This document shows positions 5,869 through 10,354 of a stretch of 10,354 nucleotides of DNA, piece by piece. Source of the DNA: CBFGRU01 sp965651255 (lineage in GTDB: Bacteria > Planctomycetota > Phycisphaerae > Phycisphaerales > SM1A02). A model generated the notes under the pieces. The model saw only the letters and a list, made by a program, of their open reading frames with translations, was not told where the DNA came from and searched no databases. Each line of letters starts with the position of its first letter. The stretch's first letter is position 1. The stretch is from NCBI GenBank assembly GCA_965651255.1, contig CBFGRU010000103.1:1-10354 (forward strand), read 5' to 3'. Both the position numbers and the translations under genes were made by a program.

Positions 5869-5898
5869 TTCAACACGATCTCTTCAAGGCGGTATCAT
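5869..5898 (+). promoter_or_regulatory. Tentative promoter for the peptide transporter operon
   Basis: TTCAAC at 5869-5874 and TATCAT at 5893-5898 are 18 bases apart in the 80-base gap between divergent starts. If real, transcription would begin almost at the ATG at 5907, giving a leaderless or nearly leaderless message. That fits the lack of a Shine-Dalgarno at the right distance; the nearest purine-rich AAGG is at 5886-5889. The match to consensus is modest. Confidence 0.2.
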
Positions 5899-5906
5899 CC
5901 GACGAG

Positions 5907-7895
5907 ATGCGTTGGGCAAAGATCATTCTGTTCTGCTACGTCGGCGTGATTGCAGCCATGGTGCTGGCCAGTCTCATCGGCCTTGCGTTCTCGCCGAAAG
6001 TGGCGCGCGCGACGGACACCTATTACGAAGCGTACTGGAACACCTGCGAATCGTTCGACCCGTCGAAGGCGTACGACACGGTCTCGCGGATGATGATCGA
6101 TCAGTGCCTTGAAGCGCTGTACGGCTACGACGGTGAGCAGTGGAACTACAACATTCTGCCGACACTGGCGGCGGAGTTGCCGGAGGTTTCAGAAGACGGG
6201 TTGGTGTACACGATTCGGCTTCGCCCGCACGTGCGGTATCCCGCGGAGGTGTGGGATGCGGACAACCCCGGCCAGCTCGTGCCGGTGGAGCCGTGGCGGG
6301 ATGAACCGCGGTACGTGGAAGCACGTGACTTTGTGTTTGCGTTCAAGCGGATGTGTGATTTTCACATGTCATCGCCGCACTACGCATCGACCGCGCAGGG
6401 GCGCATCGTCGGTGCGGATGAGTTCTATCGCGCAACCGAGCAGCGTGATGCCGCGACGTACTATTACGATGAGATCGACCTCCCGGGCGTACGCGCGCTC
6501 GATGCGATGACGTTGCAGATCGAATTGACGAAGCCGTATCCGCAGCTCATCTACAAACTGGCGCAGGCCGCCTGTACGCCGATGCCGGAAGAGTATTACC
6601 GCCATTACGCGGTCACGGTGCCGACCGCCCGCGCCAACGCGGGTTTGCCCCCGTCGGAACATCGTGAAGTGCACGACCGCCGGCAGATGCGCTGGCGCAT
6701 GCTCGGAACCGGGCCGTACCGCCTCCAGGAATATCAGCGGGAGCGGTTCGTCAAGTTTGATCTGAATCCGATGTATCGCGGCCGGCCCGACTGGGATGGC
6801 AACCCATCGGGGGCGGGCGGCGTTGATCCGACGAAACCGCCTGAGCGGGTTCTGCCCTACGCAGTGAAGAAGCAGGAGTATCTCTACTCCAAGAACGCGC
6901 TGCCGCGCTGGTTCAATTTTACGCTTGGCGCATACGACAAGATTCAGCAGATTCCCCGCGATAAGTTCGGCGCTGCGATGGAAGGCGGCGAAATCAGCGA
7001 TGACCTCGAGCAGATCGGGATGCGGCAGAAACTGGTGCCCTGGCCGTCGATCGAGTACATCGCATTTCATCTGAAGGATGATGTGCTCCGGGACAATCTG
7101 CCCCTTCGACGCGCGATGAGTCTGGCGATCAACCGGGAGCTGCTGAACGAGGTGTTCCGCAGCGGCGAAGAGCTGGTTCCGCAGGGCCTCGTACCGCCGG
7201 GGTCGTTCACGTACAAAGCGGACTACCTCGCGCCGTACTACCGATACGATGAAGCCGAAGCCGCCCGCCTCGCGGAAGAGGCGCGCGAGCTGCACCGCGC
7301 GCGATTCGGCACGGAACTGCCAACGCTGCGCCTGAGTTTCCGCAGCCCTTCATCCGCGACGCGACAGGTCGCCGAATTCCTGCGCCTCAGTTGGCAGAAA
7401 ATCGGCATCGAAACGAGTCCGGAGTTCTACGACTTCGGGAAGTGGCTTGAGAACCTGCGGGCGCGCAATTACCAGGTGAACAACGCCGGGTGGGTTGGCG
7501 ACTACCCTGATGAAGAAACGTTTCTGCAGCTCTTCTACAGCCGAAACTACGCGGGAGGCGGGTCGAACTCGACCGGCTACAGCAATCCCGAGTTCGATTC
7601 GCTCTACGAACAGGCGAAAGTCATGCTGCGTTCGCCCGAACGCGATGCCCTGTACGAGCGCATGGCCAGAATCATTGAAGACGATGTGCCGGTGATCATG
7701 TTGTACTACCGCACGCGACGCGAGTTTTTCTTCGACTGGCTGGGCGAGGTCGTACCGCATGTCTACCTTCGCGCGCAGCCGGCGTATTACCGATTGGATG
7801 GCGAGCTGCGCCGGGCACGATTGTCCGGCGAAGTCAGCGGTACCCTTGAAGAATTGCGCGCGAGCGGGGCGTGGCCGAAGGAACCTTCGCCGTGA
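5907..7895 (+). CDS. Peptide ABC transporter substrate-binding protein (SBP_bac_5 / OppA-like)
   Basis: The product has 662 residues; E. coli OppA has 543. The N-terminus has basic residues, a long hydrophobic stretch (6-28) and a possible AxA site (VARA at 32-35), so it is either exported or held by an uncleaved anchor. No proper lipobox is seen. SBP family 5 landmarks follow in order: YYEAYWNTCESFDPSKAYD near the mature start, DFVFAFKRM, VRALDAMTLQIELTKPYP, LGTGPYRLQEY, LRRAMSLAINRELL, YRYDEAEAARLAEEA, and at the end IIEDDVPVIMLYYRTRREFF. The protein binds peptides or other small polar ligands outside the membrane and delivers them to the permeases encoded next. The stop TGA overlaps the GTG start of the following permease gene (GTGA), so the genes are one operon and probably translationally coupled. 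Ligand specificity cannot be told. Confidence 0.93.
   Translation: MRWAKIILFCYVGVIAAMVLASLIGLAFSPKVARATDTYYEAYWNTCESFDPSKAYDTVSRMMIDQCLEALYGYDGEQWNYNILPTLAAELPEVSEDGLVYTIRLRPHVRYPAEVWDADNPGQLVPVEPWRDEPRYVEARDFVFAFKRMCDFHMSSPHYASTAQGRIVGADEFYRATEQRDAATYYYDEIDLPGVRALDAMTLQIELTKPYPQLIYKLAQAACTPMPEEYYRHYAVTVPTARANAGLPPSEHREVHDRRQMRWRMLGTGPYRLQEYQRERFVKFDLNPMYRGRPDWDGNPSGAGGVDPTKPPERVLPYAVKKQEYLYSKNALPRWFNFTLGAYDKIQQIPRDKFGAAMEGGEISDDLEQIGMRQKLVPWPSIEYIAFHLKDDVLRDNLPLRRAMSLAINRELLNEVFRSGEELVPQGLVPPGSFTYKADYLAPYYRYDEAEAARLAEEARELHRARFGTELPTLRLSFRSPSSATRQVAEFLRLSWQKIGIETSPEFYDFGKWLENLRARNYQVNNAGWVGDYPDEETFLQLFYSRNYAGGGSNSTGYSNPEFDSLYEQAKVMLRSPERDALYERMARIIEDDVPVIMLYYRTRREFFFDWLGEVVPHVYLRAQPAYYRLDGELRRARLSGEVSGTLEELRASGAWPKEPSP
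7877..7882 (+). promoter_or_regulatory. Ribosome binding site GAAGGA choosing GTG 7892
   Basis: GAAGGA lies nine bases before GTG 7892, inside the end of the binding-protein gene. It favours GTG 7892, whose product begins MTAYIIRRLLAMIPVL as OppB proteins do, over the in-frame GTG at 7871. Confidence 0.6.
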
Positions 7896-9169
7896 CCGCA
7901 TACATCATCAGGCGATTGCTCGCGATGATTCCCGTGCTCATCGGTGTGCTGGCGATCACGCTCACGCTGTTCTTCGTTGTCGCGGAAGATCCGGTGCTGC
8001 AGTACGTTGGCCAGAATCCGACGGAAGAGCAGCTTCGCGCGAAACGCCGCGAGTTTTCGCTTGATGTCCCCGCGTTCTTCAGCCCGAGCTGGCTCCGAGG
8101 CGATGACCTGCGCGAATCGAAGCGGCGGGCGCGCCTGCAACTGGTGCTGGCGGAGACGGATGAAATCATCCGCGCACAACAGGCCGCCGCGACCGCAATC
8201 ACCGATGAAGCCGACCGGAACGATGCGCTGGCGGCGGTCGAGCAACTCTCTGCCGAGGCCGACCGCTTTCGTCAGCGGTGGCGCCGCGGCGTTTCGCTCG
8301 CGGGTGAAGATGAACAGATCAACACCGAGCTGCGCGAGCTCTTCGGAGACGATGCCCCGACCGTGAGCTTCGAGGCCATCGAGCTTTCCGAATCAGAGCG
8401 TGAAGAAGTCGCTTCCCGCTCGGTGTGGGATGCGCAGTTCTTCCGCGTTCTGCGTTTTGATTTCGCCAATTCGATGCAGCACGAACGCTCGATCTGGGAA
8501 CTCATCCGCGACAAGGCCCCGCGCTCGCTGGCGGTCACGATTCCGATGTTCCTGATCGGCATCGCGATCGAACTGACGCTGGCTCTGTTCTGCGCCAGTC
8601 GTCGCGGCCGGCCGACCGACACCATCATCACCATCCTCGCGGTCTTTGCGATGAGTGTGCCGTTTCTGAGTTACGTCATCTTCGGCCAGTGGATGGCGGC
8701 GGAAACCGGCGTCGTGCCCGTCTCGGGGTGGGCGCCGGGGTTCGAGGGCACGCGCTACCTCGTCTTCCCGGTCTTCATCGGCGTCGTGGCGGGGCTCGGT
8801 TCGGCGGTTCGGTTCTACCGCGCGGTGCTGCTTGAAGAGATGGACAAAGATTACGTCCGCACCGCCCGGGCGAAAGGCGTGCCCGGGTTCGATGTGCTTT
8901 ACGTGCATGTGCTGCGCAACGCGGGCATTCCCATCGTCACGCGCCTGAGCGTGGTGATTCCGTTCCTGATCACGGGAAGTTTGCTGATCGAAACAACGTT
9001 TGAGATTCCCGGCCTCGGCGACATGCTGCTCAGCGCCATCCAGGCGCGCGACTTCTGGGTCGTCATGCCGCTGACCTATCTCCTCGCGGTCGTGTACAGC
9101 GTGACGGTGCTTCTCACGGACATCGTCTACGCAATCGTCGATCCGCGCGTGCGGGTGGGGGAAGCGTAA
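7892..9169 (+). CDS. OppB/DppB-type peptide ABC transporter permease with large insertion
   Basis: The product has 425 residues; E. coli OppB has 306. TM1 is at about 9-30 in the usual MxxYIIRRLL context. REFSLDVP (53-60) corresponds to the normal 'LxxPLxxQY' point, and FFRVLRFDFANSMQHERSIW (183-202) to the segment before the transport core. Between them are about 120 extra residues, highly charged and largely helical (74-130, rich in Arg, Glu, Gln and Ala), which should lie outside the membrane. The core (about 205-425) has the further TM helices and the EAA loop that contacts the ATPase, with DYVRTARAKGVPGFDVLYVH followed by VLRNAGIP. The end DIVYAIVDPRVR is typical of the family. It forms the channel with the OppC-type subunit. 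It overlaps the upstream gene by GTGA and the downstream gene by TAATG. Confidence 0.92.
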   Translation: MTAYIIRRLLAMIPVLIGVLAITLTLFFVVAEDPVLQYVGQNPTEEQLRAKRREFSLDVPAFFSPSWLRGDDLRESKRRARLQLVLAETDEIIRAQQAAATAITDEADRNDALAAVEQLSAEADRFRQRWRRGVSLAGEDEQINTELRELFGDDAPTVSFEAIELSESEREEVASRSVWDAQFFRVLRFDFANSMQHERSIWELIRDKAPRSLAVTIPMFLIGIAIELTLALFCASRRGRPTDTIITILAVFAMSVPFLSYVIFGQWMAAETGVVPVSGWAPGFEGTRYLVFPVFIGVVAGLGSAVRFYRAVLLEEMDKDYVRTARAKGVPGFDVLYVHVLRNAGIPIVTRLSVVIPFLITGSLLIETTFEIPGLGDMLLSAIQARDFWVVMPLTYLLAVVYSVTVLLTDIVYAIVDPRVRVGEA

Positions 9170-10338
9170 TGCCGCAGAACCCCGGCCAACCTCCATCGCC
9201 CGCCATGAATCTGCCGCCTTCGCTCGCAGCGCGATTCACCAATCGCCCCGCCGGCCCGGCCGCGCTGGCGGTGAAATCGCTGCGCTCCCGTCGCGTCGCC
9301 GTGGTGTGTTTCTTCATCCTCATCTTCTACTTTGCGCTGATGGGCGTGACCTACATCACCTGGCCCGACCGCGAACAGACCAACCCCGATGGAACGACCA
9401 CCGTCATTCCCGTCGATCTCATCGGCGAGCGCTTTGAACGGCTGGCCACCCGCCGCCTGGTCGATGATCTCGGCGTGCCGCTCGATTACCAGGCCCCGTC
9501 GTGGTCCGGACCGATTCGCACGAATCCCGATGGTTCAACCGAACCCGTCGCTGCCTACTGGGATGCCATCGGCCCCTTCGAGAGAGAAGCAGCAGCCAAC
9601 CTTCACTTCATCTTCGGCACCGATGTTCAGGGGCGCAGCGTCTTCTGGCGCACGTTGTACGGCACGCGCATGTCGCTGACCATCGCCTTCGGCGCAGCCC
9701 TCCTCGCCATCATCATCGGAACCTTGCTCGGCGCCATCGCGGGGTACTTCGGCGGCTGGCTTGACCTCTTCATCGTCTGGCTGTTCACCACCGTCGCATC
9801 CGTCCCGCGCATTCTGCTCGTCCTTGCGATGGCCTACTCACTGCGCGGACGCGAGTTCACCATCTTCGGCCTGCTCGAAGAACCGGTCGCGCTCTCCGGA
9901 ACGCTGATGCTCGTCCTCGCGATGGGCCTGACCACGTGGGTCGGTATCTGCCGCCTCATTCGCGGTGAGATTCTCAAGCAGCGCTCGATGGACTATGAAT
10001 CCGCTGCCCGGGCGCTCGGGTTCGGCCGCATCCGCATTCTCATTCGTCATCTGCTGCCGAATGTGTTTTATCTCGTCATCATTCAGTTCAGTCTCATCTT
10101 CCCGCTTTTCATTCACCTGGAAGTGATTCTGAGTTATCTCGGCCTCGGGCCGACCGATGGCGTCAGTTGGGGGCAGATGATCGAGGCGTCGCTCAGCGAA
10201 ATGATGCGCTCACCCAAAGTCTGGTGGCAACTCACCGCCGCAACCATCGCGGTCTTCGGCATCTCGCTCGCGCTCAACCTCTTCGGCGATGCACTCCGTG
10301 ATGCGCTCGACCCACGTTTGCAGAATCTGAACAAATAA
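9169..10338 (+). CDS. OppC/DppC-type peptide ABC transporter permease
   Basis: The product has 389 residues; typical members have about 300. A Pro-rich cytoplasmic N-terminus (1-35) precedes TM1 (43-65). The family hallmark FGTDVQGRSVFWRTLYGTRM begins at residue 149, and the EAA loop reads DYESAARALGFGRIRILIRH followed by LLPNVF. The C-terminus has YLGLGPTDGVSWGQMI and ends in NLFGDALRDALDPRL, both normal for OppC. The external segment between TM1 and FGTD (66-148) is longer than usual by roughly 40 residues, with two Asn-Pro-Asp-Gly turns (NPDGTT and NPDGST). ATG 9169 overlaps the previous stop (TAATG), with GGGGGAAG just upstream as ribosome binding site; ATG 9205 is a weaker alternative. 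The partner ATPase genes are expected beyond the window, which ends 16 bases after this stop. Confidence 0.93.
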   Translation: MPQNPGQPPSPAMNLPPSLAARFTNRPAGPAALAVKSLRSRRVAVVCFFILIFYFALMGVTYITWPDREQTNPDGTTTVIPVDLIGERFERLATRRLVDDLGVPLDYQAPSWSGPIRTNPDGSTEPVAAYWDAIGPFEREAAANLHFIFGTDVQGRSVFWRTLYGTRMSLTIAFGAALLAIIIGTLLGAIAGYFGGWLDLFIVWLFTTVASVPRILLVLAMAYSLRGREFTIFGLLEEPVALSGTLMLVLAMGLTTWVGICRLIRGEILKQRSMDYESAARALGFGRIRILIRHLLPNVFYLVIIQFSLIFPLFIHLEVILSYLGLGPTDGVSWGQMIEASLSEMMRSPKVWWQLTAATIAVFGISLALNLFGDALRDALDPRLQNLNK

Positions 10339-10354
10339 GACCGACCCACCATCG

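Noticed and set aside
6369..7295. 308-codon minus-strand open frame
   Set aside because: It is antisense to the SBP_bac_5 domain, whose motifs are clear on the plus strand, and has no domain of its own.

Overview
The window is high-GC bacterial chromosomal DNA with Shine-Dalgarno-led, tightly packed genes. No phage, transposase, CRISPR, rRNA or tRNA gene was found. The lineage cannot be fixed from sequence alone. The enlarged Opp/Dpp-type permeases, the phytase-like/choice-of-anchor protein and the overall style make a Planctomycetota (Phycisphaerae-like) source a reasonable guess, but it is only inference.

Layout. (1) 1-629: a divergent pair, the first 23 codons of a probable ATP-grasp protein on the minus strand and a short beta-carbonic-anhydrase-like protein on the plus strand. 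(2) 630-1238: about 600 bases without a confident gene. They hold a 27-bp palindromic interspersed repeat of the ATTCCC-N8-GGGAAT type and an array of twelve 21-bp tandem repeats of two subtypes. The array stays open on both strands; the minus-strand frame reads as a perfect heptad pattern and may be a small coiled-coil gene. (3) 1239-4046: a large secreted protein in which a phytase-like domain is inserted inside a choice-of-anchor-I-type beta-propeller. (4) 4047-4163: a convergent intergenic gap with a strong 17-bp hairpin that probably terminates transcription from both sides. (5) 4164-4379 (minus): a 71-codon small protein with its own ribosome binding site, divergent from a DedA/TVP38-family membrane protein (4503-5330). 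(6) 5224-5826 (minus): a GNAT acetyltransferase of the phosphinothricin-acetyltransferase type whose 3' end overlaps the DedA gene tail to tail by 107 bases. (7) 5907-10338: an oligopeptide/dipeptide ABC importer operon: substrate-binding protein, OppB-type permease and OppC-type permease, joined by GTGA and TAATG stop/start overlaps. The ATPase genes would be expected just beyond the right edge.

The clearest biological unit is the importer. The binding protein captures peptide-like ligand outside the membrane and passes it to the two-permease channel. Both permeases carry expanded segments between TM1 and the transport core; in the OppB-type subunit this is about 120 residues with a predicted helical, charged stretch. 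The items most worth a second look are the 21-bp repeat array, the nested phytase-like/propeller architecture, the enlarged permeases and the 71-residue small protein. I did not see a clear new defence or mobile system.
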